DNA of 7,776 nucleotides, from NCBI GenBank assembly GCA_035456205.1, contig DATIDQ010000091.1, positions 1 to 7,776 on the forward strand, in the 5' to 3' direction. Below are positions 1 through 5,900 of this stretch, in pieces; position 1 is the first letter of the stretch, and each line of letters begins with the position of its first letter. Both the position numbers and the translations under genes were made by a program. The notes beneath the pieces were generated by a model, which made no database searches, was not told where the DNA came from, and saw only the letters and a list, made by a program, of their open reading frames with translations. This DNA comes from UBA7239 sp035456205 (GTDB lineage: Bacteria; Pseudomonadota; Gammaproteobacteria; Pseudomonadales; UBA7239).

Positions 1-6
1 ACCAAC

Positions 7-612
7 GTGACCAGCAAGGCCATATCACGCACCAGTGAAAAGACCCGCCAGGCGGTTATCGATGCCGCCATCCACTGCCTTGCCACCGAGGGCTACCACC
101 GCGCCACCAGCAACCGTATCGCCCGCGAAGCAGGGTTGAGCTGGGGCGTCATCCAGTACCATTTCGGGGATCGCGTCGGCATCTACCGCGCTGTTCTCGA
201 CAGTATCATTGACGCCTATGTATTGGAGCTCGACCAGATCGCGCAACGCGGCAAGGGCAAACCTGTGGCCGAGCGTCTGGCACTATTGGCGGATAGCCTG
301 TGGGAATTGCTGAACCATCCAGCCTATCTGGCCACCATGGAACTGCTGATTAATCTCTCCCGCGACCCTGAACTGGCTCTCGATACCGAAAGCTATGTTG
401 GCCGCTGGGCTGAACGTATGGCCATATTGTGGCAAGGCATTTTTCCCGAATTCCCGGAAGGGCACGCTGGCAGTACCGCAGCCCGACAGATTTTTTTTGC
501 GACCCTGCGCGGCTTTGTTGATAACCGCCTGATTGGTCAATGGCCAAAGCACACAATACCTGACAGCGTATTTGCTGCACTGGGCACAGCTTGCGCCAGC
601 TTACTGGTCTGA
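7..612 (+). CDS. TetR/AcrR-family transcriptional regulator (start uncertain)
   Basis: The 201-residue product has the TetR layout: an N-terminal three-helix DNA-binding domain and a larger, less conserved C-terminal ligand and dimerisation domain. Residues 13-60 carry the family pattern: TRQAVIDAA at 13-21, then the helix-turn-helix with IAREAGLS at 38-45 and VIQYHFGD at 48-55. Members of this family usually act as cytoplasmic dimeric repressors whose DNA binding is relieved by a small ligand; the ligand here cannot be read. The GTG at position 7 is the first start in the window, but the frame stays open to the left edge, so translation could begin upstream. The length and the 12 residues before the first helix make the GTG believable. 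Gfa follows 61 bases downstream on the same strand, which makes gfa a candidate co-transcribed gene or target (inference). Base composition is visibly GC-richer than in the radical SAM gene at the other end of the window. Family assignment is firm; the regulated genes are unknown. Confidence 0.88.
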   Translation: MTSKAISRTSEKTRQAVIDAAIHCLATEGYHRATSNRIAREAGLSWGVIQYHFGDRVGIYRAVLDSIIDAYVLELDQIAQRGKGKPVAERLALLADSLWELLNHPAYLATMELLINLSRDPELALDTESYVGRWAERMAILWQGIFPEFPEGHAGSTAARQIFFATLRGFVDNRLIGQWPKHTIPDSVFAALGTACASLLV

Positions 613-660
613 AGCGGCAATAAAAAATGTATTCCACCAGATTCACCAGACCCCACAACC

Positions 661-666
661 AAGGAG
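661..666 (+). promoter_or_regulatory. Ribosome binding site deciding the gfa start
   Basis: AAGGAG lies 7 bases before the ATG at 674. The same reading frame is open further upstream, to an ATG at 533 inside the TetR gene. That upstream extension encodes sequence unlike any Gfa N-terminus and overlaps the regulator, so this site settles the start at 674. Confidence 0.85.
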
Positions 667-673
667 AACTACG

Positions 674-1258
674 ATGGCTACCAGAATCCACCCCGCTGTT
701 GATAAAGGCCTCAAGAAAGCTGCTGCCGGTTTTACTGGTGGCACGCTGGCTTGCCACTGCTCTGCCGATCCTGTTGTTGTCGAAGTACGATCCCAATGCG
801 CCCACAACCATGTTTGTGGTTGCACGAAATGCTGGAAACCACGGGGCGCATTATTTTCCCAGGTAGCGGTTGTGCCAAAGAACAAATTGAAAGTCAAAAA
901 AGGTGCAACAAAACTCAGTATTGTTGACAAGAATGCGGTGATCCAACGCTACGCTTGCAAAGGCTGTGGCGTACACATGTACGGACGCATCGAAAATACT
1001 GGTCATCCTTTTTATGGACTGGATTTCATCCACACCGAGCTGTCTGCCGATAAAGGCTGGGCGCCACCGACATTTGCTGCTTTCGTTTCTTCGATCATTG
1101 AATCTGGTGCTGATCCGTTAAAGATGAAAGCCGTTCGCAGCAAACTGACTAAATTGAAACTGGCTCCCTACGACTGCCTGTCACCAGTGTTGATGGATGC
1201 CATCGCTACACATACTGCGAAAAAAAATGGCACTCTTTTCAGCGCCAAAAAGAAATAG
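674..1258 (+). CDS. gfa: Gfa, S-(hydroxymethyl)glutathione synthase / glutathione-dependent formaldehyde-activating protein
   Basis: The 194-residue protein belongs to the GFA/CENP-V zinc-binding family and is about as long as the Paracoccus denitrificans Gfa prototype. All expected zinc ligands are visible: CHC at 27-29, the CGCTKC cluster with Cys48, Cys50 and Cys53, and Cys95 and Cys98 in the CKGCG segment. The conserved GRIENTGHPFYGLDF stretch (104-118) follows. The family was described as speeding formation of S-hydroxymethylglutathione from formaldehyde and glutathione, the first step of glutathione-dependent formaldehyde oxidation. Later work questioned true catalysis and suggested a glutathione-carrier role. 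It is cytoplasmic, with no signal peptide or membrane segment. The usual partner, class III alcohol dehydrogenase (adhC/frmA), is not in the window. A TetR-family gene lies 61 bases upstream and could control it (inference). The tail is lysine-rich (ending SAKKK) and includes an 8-A run at 1220-1227. The gene ends five bases before the inverted repeat at 1263. Confidence 0.93.
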   Translation: MATRIHPAVDKGLKKAAAGFTGGTLACHCSADPVVVEVRSQCAHNHVCGCTKCWKPRGALFSQVAVVPKNKLKVKKGATKLSIVDKNAVIQRYACKGCGVHMYGRIENTGHPFYGLDFIHTELSADKGWAPPTFAAFVSSIIESGADPLKMKAVRSKLTKLKLAPYDCLSPVLMDAIATHTAKKNGTLFSAKKK

Positions 1259-1262
1259 TCTC

Positions 1263-1307
1263 GCTGCAGGTTGCAACCGTCTACAGATGGCGGTTGCAAC
1301 CTGCAGC
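1263..1307. terminator. Perfect 17-bp inverted repeat between convergent gfa and plsC, probable terminator
   Basis: The arms GCTGCAGGTTGCAACCG (1263-1279) and its exact complement (1291-1307) flank an 11-base loop. Each arm itself holds two overlapping palindromes, CTGCAG and GGTTGCAACC. The right arm ends on the first base of the plsC stop codon, and the left arm starts five bases after the gfa stop. No uninterrupted T run directly follows the stem on either strand. On the minus strand a T-rich tract (ATTTCTTTTT) begins about five to six bases past the stem, so termination of the glyQ-glyS-gmhB-plsC transcript is more convincing than termination of gfa. A protein-binding site or RNA-stabilising hairpin is the alternative. 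Confidence 0.6.
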
Positions 1308-2077
1308 TAGCAATACTGCGACACTCTTTTTACTTCTGCCTCGATCCACGCCTCGGCTTTATTCATCAAGGTTTTGCTATCCACACCGTCTTCCTGTATC
1401 GGTACGCCGATAGAAACAGTGACCAGTCCAGGATATTTGATAAATTTTTTCCCGGGCCAACACTCACCCGCGTTGTGGGCAATAGGTAACAACGGCACGT
1501 TAGCCTTGTGCGCAAGATCCGCACCGCCGCGCGCATAACGACCGACTTTACCGACATCCGTGCGTGTGCCTTCAGGAAAAATCAGCACCGAAATACCTTC
1601 CGCCAATCTTGAACAACCGTCATCAATAATCTGCTTCAATGCTTCGCGGGGCACACTGCGATCAATCGCAATCGGTTTTACCGTCGCCAGCCCCCAACCA
1701 AACACTGGCATCTCGATCAATTCTTTTTTAAGGATGGTGCAGATGGGTGCAAACGGTAATTGCAAATAAAAAGTTTCCCACTGGCTCTGGTGTTTCGCGA
1801 CTACTACAAAAGGTCGCTGCGGAACATTTTCCCAACCTTCCACGCGATAACGCACGCCACACACCCAGCGCAACCAGACGATGACACCGAGATTCCACCA
1901 GTTGATGTAACGCACGCAGGCATTGTAGCCAAGCCATTTCACAAACAGCGGTGTAGTGATGCCGAACCACACCGTCCACAATGTATAACCGATATAAAAA
2001 ATAGCGGAACGGAATCCATACCATATTTTTTTTACCGAATTCAATTTCTTTATAGAAAGCAACTCAGTATTCTTCAT
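1307..2077 (-). CDS. plsC: 1-acyl-sn-glycerol-3-phosphate acyltransferase (PlsC/LptA type)
   Basis: The 256-residue protein acylates lysophosphatidic acid to phosphatidic acid at the inner membrane, a central step in phospholipid synthesis. Hydrophobic segments at about 22-46 and 58-75 would anchor the N-terminus. The acyltransferase domain follows: KHQSQWE (95-101) with catalytic His96, an IDR segment (138-140), FPEGTR (167-172) for phosphate binding, and VPLLPIA (194-200). The first motif is HX4E (Glu101) instead of the textbook HX4D; I recall this variant in the Pseudomonas PA0005-like group, so the gene need not be defective. The ATG at 2077 overlaps the end of gmhB by 14 bases and has an AGGA 8 bases before it, consistent with translational coupling. 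It is the last gene of the glyQ-glyS-gmhB-plsC run, and its stop codon touches the inverted repeat at 1263-1307. An 8-A run lies in the early coding region (minus-strand complement of 2026-2033). Acyl-acceptor specificity cannot be read. Confidence 0.9.
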   Translation of the reverse strand: MKNTELLSIKKLNSVKKIWYGFRSAIFYIGYTLWTVWFGITTPLFVKWLGYNACVRYINWWNLGVIVWLRWVCGVRYRVEGWENVPQRPFVVVAKHQSQWETFYLQLPFAPICTILKKELIEMPVFGWGLATVKPIAIDRSVPREALKQIIDDGCSRLAEGISVLIFPEGTRTDVGKVGRYARGGADLAHKANVPLLPIAHNAGECWPGKKFIKYPGLVTVSIGVPIQEDGVDSKTLMNKAEAWIEAEVKRVSQYC

Positions 2078-2654
2078 CGAGCCAATCCTGCGCGATATCT
2101 GCTGGTGTTTGCTGGATTAAATAATCCGCCGCTTCATCAAGGTTGTCGAAAACTTCCAGATGTTCAAATTCATCCGGATTCTCTTCCAGTGTCTTTTCCG
2201 TTTTTTCACCCTTACCGGTGCGCACAAGAACCGGGATACAACCACGCGCTGCGCCGGCCTGTAAATCGCGCAAGCTGTCGCCAATCGTCCATGCACCTTC
2301 AAGATCGCAACCGATGGTGGCAGAAATCTGGTCAAACAAACCGGATTGCGGTTTTCTACAATCACAATAATCTTCAGGTTTGTGCGGGCAGTAGGCGATG
2401 GTGGCGATATCTGCACCGGCCTCACGCACCAGTTCCAGCAATTTTTCATGCATCGCTTCCAGCGCCTCTTCGCTGAACAAACCGCGACCGATACCGGATT
2501 GGTTGGTGGCAACGGCGATGGTGAAACCGTGTTCATACAAACGCGCGATGGCATCAATACTGCCATCAATGGGAATCCATTCATCTACGGATTTGACAAA
2601 TGCATCCGAATCTTCGTTGATCACACCGTCGCGATCCAGTACTACCACTTTCAT
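2064..2654 (-). CDS. gmhB: D-glycero-beta-D-manno-heptose-1,7-bisphosphate 7-phosphatase
   Basis: The 196-residue cytoplasmic HAD-superfamily phosphatase removes the 7-phosphate of heptose bisphosphate on the route to ADP-heptose for the lipopolysaccharide inner core. Motif I is DRDGVIN at 7-13, with nucleophile Asp7 and acid/base Asp9. Motif II is TNQSG (50-54). The GmhB-specific zinc loop is visible as CPH at 89-91 followed by CDCRKP at 97-102, with ligands Cys89, His91, Cys97 and Cys99. GDS at 125-127 provides the late-motif aspartate. The zinc loop separates it from the histidinol-phosphatase branch of the family only in part, but GmhB is the better fit by overall pattern and by neighbours. 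Its ATG follows the glyS stop after 3 bases, with only a weak purine-rich stretch (AGAGAAGAAA) before it, so translation probably depends on coupling to glyS. The acidic C-terminus ends in DEEY, and the last 14 bases overlap plsC. Length is close to the E. coli enzyme. Confidence 0.93.
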   Translation of the reverse strand: MKVVVLDRDGVINEDSDAFVKSVDEWIPIDGSIDAIARLYEHGFTIAVATNQSGIGRGLFSEEALEAMHEKLLELVREAGADIATIAYCPHKPEDYCDCRKPQSGLFDQISATIGCDLEGAWTIGDSLRDLQAGAARGCIPVLVRTGKGEKTEKTLEENPDEFEHLEVFDNLDEAADYLIQQTPADIAQDWLDEEY

Positions 2655-2657
2655 AGA

Positions 2658-4757
2658 TTATTTCTTCTCTGGTACGAGCTGTGAGATGTCGGCGATCTGG
2701 AGAAACAACGCACTCAATTGTGACAGCAATGCCAACCGGTTATTGCGCAATTTTTCATCTTCGGCCATGACCATAACCTGATCAAAAAACGCATCAACAG
2801 GCTCACGCAAATCTGCCAGCGACGCCAGTGTCGCAGTGTAATCGCGTGCAGCAAATAACGGAGCGACCGTTGCTGCTTTTTCTTTCAATGCTTGCGCCAG
2901 ATTTTTTTCTGCGGTTTCCTGTAGCAACCCAGCATCTATTGCACCGTGTGCCGCTGTGCTATCAGCAGACTTGCTCAGGATATTGGCAACACGCTTGTTC
3001 GCAGCAGCAAGACTGGCTGCTTCTGGCAATTGGGTAAAACTGTGTACAGCCAGCACTCGCTTGTGGATATCCAGCGGGACAGTCAGTTGCTTGGCTGCTA
3101 CTGCATTGAATGTTTCCGTGGCGATATTATCTTCCAGATAAATAGCGCGGAAACGCTCGATCATATATTCAAGTACTTTGCTTTCATTGTCGGTAGTTTT
3201 TATAACACTGCCGAAACCGTCTTGTGCAAATGCAATCAAATCACGCAAATCCAGATCCAGCTCGCGTTTGACAAGAATATTCAGCACGCCAATGCTGGCA
3301 CGACGCAAGGCAAATGGATCTTTTGAACCGGTGGGAATCTGACCAATACCAAAAATCCCGACCAGCGTATCAATGCGATCTGCCAATGCCAGCGCACAGC
3401 CTGTCAGCGTTTCCGGCACCACATCGCCAGCAAACTTCGGCAAATATTGCTCGCGCATTGCTGCAGCCACTTCATCCGGCTCGCCGTCATGGCGCGCATA
3501 ATAACCGCCAGCAATGCCCTGCATGCTGTCAAATTCCTGCACCATATTGGACAGCAAATCACATTTGCTCAACCGTCCGGCGCGTTCAGCCCAGACAGTG
3601 TTACCGCCAATTTTTCCGGCAATATGTGCTGCCAGTTCGGCTACCCGCTCTGTTTTTTCAAACAATGTACCCAGTTGCGCCTGAAATACCATGGTTTTCA
3701 GTTTTTCACGGCGCTCAATCAACGGTGTTTTCAAATCAGTGTTGTAGAAAAACTCGGCATCAGTCAAACGCGGACGAATCACGCGCTCGTTGCCGTCAAT
3801 CACCTGCGCAGGATCTTTACTTTCGATATTAGCAATCGTAATAAAATGCGGCATTAACTTGCCAGATGCATCCACCACGTGAAAATATTTCTGGTGCTCA
3901 CTCATGGATGAAATCAATGCTTCCTGTGGCACCTGCAGGAAACGCGCTTCAAATTTTCCGGCCAACGCGACTGGCCATTCCACCAATGCTGTCACTTCAT
4001 CCAGCAAATCGCGCTCAATAACCGCTTTGCCGCCTAAACCGGTAGCTACCGCTTCCACTTGTGCCACAATTTTCTTGCGGCGGTTGGCAAAACAGACTTC
4101 GACATAGTGATCGCGCAGCAATTGTTGATAGTCAGCTGGTGCAGTAATCGTCAGTTCACCATCTGCATGGAAACGGTGGCCGCGAGTAATGCGGCCTGCG
4201 CGCTGCCCGAGTATTTCGCAATCAATTACTTCTTCGCCATACAACATCACCAACCAATGTACCGGGCGCACAAATTCGACACGGCTTGCGCCCCAGCGCA
4301 TGCGCTTGGGTATCGGCAATTCTTGCAGCGCCTTTTCTATCATCGCCGGCAGTAATTCTGCGACGCAGCGACCTTTTTCCAGTGCGCGAAAAACCAGGCG
4401 GTCACCTTTGTCTGATGGCGCGTGTTCCAGCTGTGAAATATCTACACCGTTGCTTTTTGCAAAGCCTGCCGCAGCTGGTGTAAGTTTTCCATCTGCTGCA
4501 AACGCTTGCGCCACAAACGGACCCAGTTTTTCGACCGCGCGATCCGGCTGTGTTGCAGCGAGCGCCACTACACGCGCGACAAGACGGCGCGGGCTGGCAA
4601 ACACTTGTGAGGCTTTTTTATCGTAGGCAAAACCGGCGCTATCCAGCTCACGATACAGCGTGGCGGAAAAACTTTTCAGCAATTCTTTCAGTGCTTTCGG
4701 TGGCAATTCTTCCGTGCCAACTTCAACCAGAAAGTCGTTCGCGGGGAGATTGGACAT
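2658..4757 (-). CDS. glyS: Glycine--tRNA ligase beta subunit
   Basis: The 699-residue beta subunit pairs with GlyQ as a heterotetramer that charges tRNA-Gly; beta supplies tRNA recognition, including a C-terminal DALR-type anticodon-binding region. Family landmarks from the ATG are DFLVEVGTEELP (8-19), PKRMRWG (150-156), RPVHW (164-168), LADRIDTLVGIFGIGQIP at 458-475 followed by SKDPFALRR, KRVANIL (588-594) and PVDAFFDQVMVM (653-664). Length is near the E. coli protein (689). Two starts are adjacent: GTG at 4760 and ATG at 4757. I chose the ATG because AAGGAG lies 7 bases before it but only 4 before the GTG; the GTG would add one methionine. The ATG shares its A with the glyQ stop (TGATG), a classic coupling arrangement that suits subunits needed in equal amounts. 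A 3-base gap separates its stop from gmhB. No frameshift or missing landmark was seen. Confidence 0.97.
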   Translation of the reverse strand: MSNLPANDFLVEVGTEELPPKALKELLKSFSATLYRELDSAGFAYDKKASQVFASPRRLVARVVALAATQPDRAVEKLGPFVAQAFAADGKLTPAAAGFAKSNGVDISQLEHAPSDKGDRLVFRALEKGRCVAELLPAMIEKALQELPIPKRMRWGASRVEFVRPVHWLVMLYGEEVIDCEILGQRAGRITRGHRFHADGELTITAPADYQQLLRDHYVEVCFANRRKKIVAQVEAVATGLGGKAVIERDLLDEVTALVEWPVALAGKFEARFLQVPQEALISSMSEHQKYFHVVDASGKLMPHFITIANIESKDPAQVIDGNERVIRPRLTDAEFFYNTDLKTPLIERREKLKTMVFQAQLGTLFEKTERVAELAAHIAGKIGGNTVWAERAGRLSKCDLLSNMVQEFDSMQGIAGGYYARHDGEPDEVAAAMREQYLPKFAGDVVPETLTGCALALADRIDTLVGIFGIGQIPTGSKDPFALRRASIGVLNILVKRELDLDLRDLIAFAQDGFGSVIKTTDNESKVLEYMIERFRAIYLEDNIATETFNAVAAKQLTVPLDIHKRVLAVHSFTQLPEAASLAAANKRVANILSKSADSTAAHGAIDAGLLQETAEKNLAQALKEKAATVAPLFAARDYTATLASLADLREPVDAFFDQVMVMAEDEKLRNNRLALLSQLSALFLQIADISQLVPEKK

Positions 4758-5710
4758 CACTTGTCTCCTTTGGCATGTCTGGCAATCACTTCGTCACGCA
4801 ATACAGGCGAAGCCAAAGGAAAGCCCAATGCAAGGCGTGCATCAAAATACGCCTGCGCCACAGCACGAGCTAACGTTCGGACACGCAAAATATAGCGTTG
4901 ACGTTCAGTAACAGAAATCGCGTGGCGCGCATCCAGCAAATTGAATGCATGTGAGGCCTTCATCACCATTTCATACGCTGGCAAGGGCAAACCTTTTTCC
5001 ATCAGACGATTGGATTCCGCCTCATACACATCAAAACACTGGAACAGGAAATCCACATTCGCTTCTTCGAAATTAAAGTGCGACATCTCGACTTCATTCT
5101 GGTGAAACACATCACCATACGTCACGGCTTTACCGTCAGGATTGATGGTCCACACCAGATCGAAAATGGAATCTACGCCCTGCAGATACATCGCAATGCG
5201 TTCGAGGCCGTAGGTGATTTCGCCAGTGACGGGATAACATTCCAGACCACCGACTTGTTGAAAATAAGTGAACTGCGTGACTTCCATACCGTTCAACCAC
5301 ACTTCCCAGCCGAGACCCCACGCACCGAGCGTGGGCGATTCCCAGTTGTCCTCTACGAAGCGGATATCGTGAATGGCAGTATCGATACCGAGTTCTTTTA
5401 ATGAATCGAGATACAGCCGCTGGATATTATCGGGCGACGGTTTCAACATCACCTGAAACTGGTAATAGTGCTGCAGGCGATTCGGGTTCTCACCGTAACG
5501 ACCATCGGCAGGGCGGCGACAGGGTTGCACATAAGCCGCATGCCAGCTTTCCGGGCCGATGGCACGCAGGAAAGTGGCGGGGTGGAAGGTACCGGCACCG
5601 ACCTCCATGTCCAACGGTTGCAGGATGACGCAACCTTGACGCGCCCAGTATTGTTGCAGGGCAAGAATCAAGCCTTGAAATGTTGCAGCACCGGATTTGT
5701 CAGCGATCAT
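4757..5710 (-). CDS. glyQ: Glycine--tRNA ligase alpha subunit
   Basis: The 317-residue alpha subunit is the class II catalytic core that activates glycine with ATP and, with GlyS, transfers it to tRNA-Gly in the cytoplasm. The N-terminal region has FQGLILALQQYWARQGC (11-27) and MEVGAGTFHPATFLRA (35-50). Motif 2 is at about 65-86 and includes RRPADGRYGENPNR with Arg65, Arg66 and Asn75-Arg78. EVTQFTYFQQVGG (143-155) precedes motif 3, GEITYGLERIAMY (163-175), with Arg171. It is slightly longer than the E. coli subunit (303) through a small N-terminal and C-terminal excess. The ATG at 5710 has only a weak upstream match (TGAG); the next in-frame Met is residue 35, inside conserved sequence, so 5710 is the sensible start. 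It is the first gene of the minus-strand operon, with glyS overlapping its stop by one base. A TATAAT lies 48 bases upstream. In P. aeruginosa a tag gene follows at this end; here a divergent radical SAM gene does. Confidence 0.97.
   Translation of the reverse strand: MIADKSGAATFQGLILALQQYWARQGCVILQPLDMEVGAGTFHPATFLRAIGPESWHAAYVQPCRRPADGRYGENPNRLQHYYQFQVMLKPSPDNIQRLYLDSLKELGIDTAIHDIRFVEDNWESPTLGAWGLGWEVWLNGMEVTQFTYFQQVGGLECYPVTGEITYGLERIAMYLQGVDSIFDLVWTINPDGKAVTYGDVFHQNEVEMSHFNFEEANVDFLFQCFDVYEAESNRLMEKGLPLPAYEMVMKASHAFNLLDARHAISVTERQRYILRVRTLARAVAQAYFDARLALGFPLASPVLRDEVIARHAKGDK
4765..4770 (-). promoter_or_regulatory. Ribosome binding site for glyS inside the end of glyQ
   Basis: Reading the minus strand, AAGGAG lies within the last codons of glyQ. 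It is 7 bases before the ATG at 4757 and 4 bases before the GTG at 4760, which favours the ATG. Its position inside glyQ implies that GlyS translation is coupled to, or reinitiated after, GlyQ translation. Confidence 0.8.
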
Positions 5711-5758
5711 GGTTAAAGCTCAGGCTAGTAAAAGAGTAAGGTAAGCAGGCAGACGGTC

Positions 5759-5764
5759 ATTATA
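5759..5764 (-). promoter_or_regulatory. Candidate -10 box for the glyQ-glyS-gmhB-plsC operon
   Basis: The minus strand reads a perfect TATAAT here, predicting a transcript start near 5752 and a leader of about 42 bases before the glyQ ATG. The -35 side is poor: TGTTGG with a 17-base spacer (5782-5787), or TTGGTT with a 15-base spacer. I saw no T-box, glycine-riboswitch or attenuator-like fold in the leader. The -10 is direct observation; promoter function is inference. Confidence 0.45.
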
Positions 5765-5900
5765 AGGCCTATAAAACCCAACCAACACACAACAACTAGC
5801 TTAAACACAGGGAAATTGTTAGGCTTGAACGCTGCTCCCGGCTCGCTTCTCCGTCTGGCATCAGCCGATAATAAAACCACTCAGGAGACCAGGATCGACC

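Noticed and set aside
491..498. Eight-T run inside the TetR gene, with similar 8-base A/T runs at 1220-1227 and 2026-2033, considered as slippage or phase-variation sites
   Set aside because: The frame continues normally past each run into expected family sequence, and runs of this length occur by chance; nothing else suggests frameshifting.
533..673. In-frame extension of gfa back to an ATG at 533 inside the TetR gene
   Set aside because: The added 47 residues do not look like Gfa, overlap the regulator, and are made unnecessary by the strong AAGGAG before the ATG at 674.
2398..4911. Long plus-strand open frames opposite gmhB, glyS and glyQ
   Set aside because: They are antisense shadows of strongly conserved genes, with no family resemblance and low-complexity or biased composition.
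5839..5867. CGGCT/AGCCG dyad upstream of the radical SAM gene as operator or attenuator
   Set aside because: Only 5 bp with a 19-base loop and no extension on either side; expected by chance.
5867..5872. GATAAT as a -10 box for the radical SAM gene
   Set aside because: No -35-like hexamer lies 16-18 bases upstream, and the implied transcript would start almost at the ribosome binding site; evidence is too weak to call.
5711..5900. Search for a tRNA, T-box, riboswitch or small gene in the glyQ/radical SAM intergenic region
   Set aside because: No cloverleaf, conserved riboswitch core or credible small open frame was seen; only the TATAAT and ribosome binding sites stand out.
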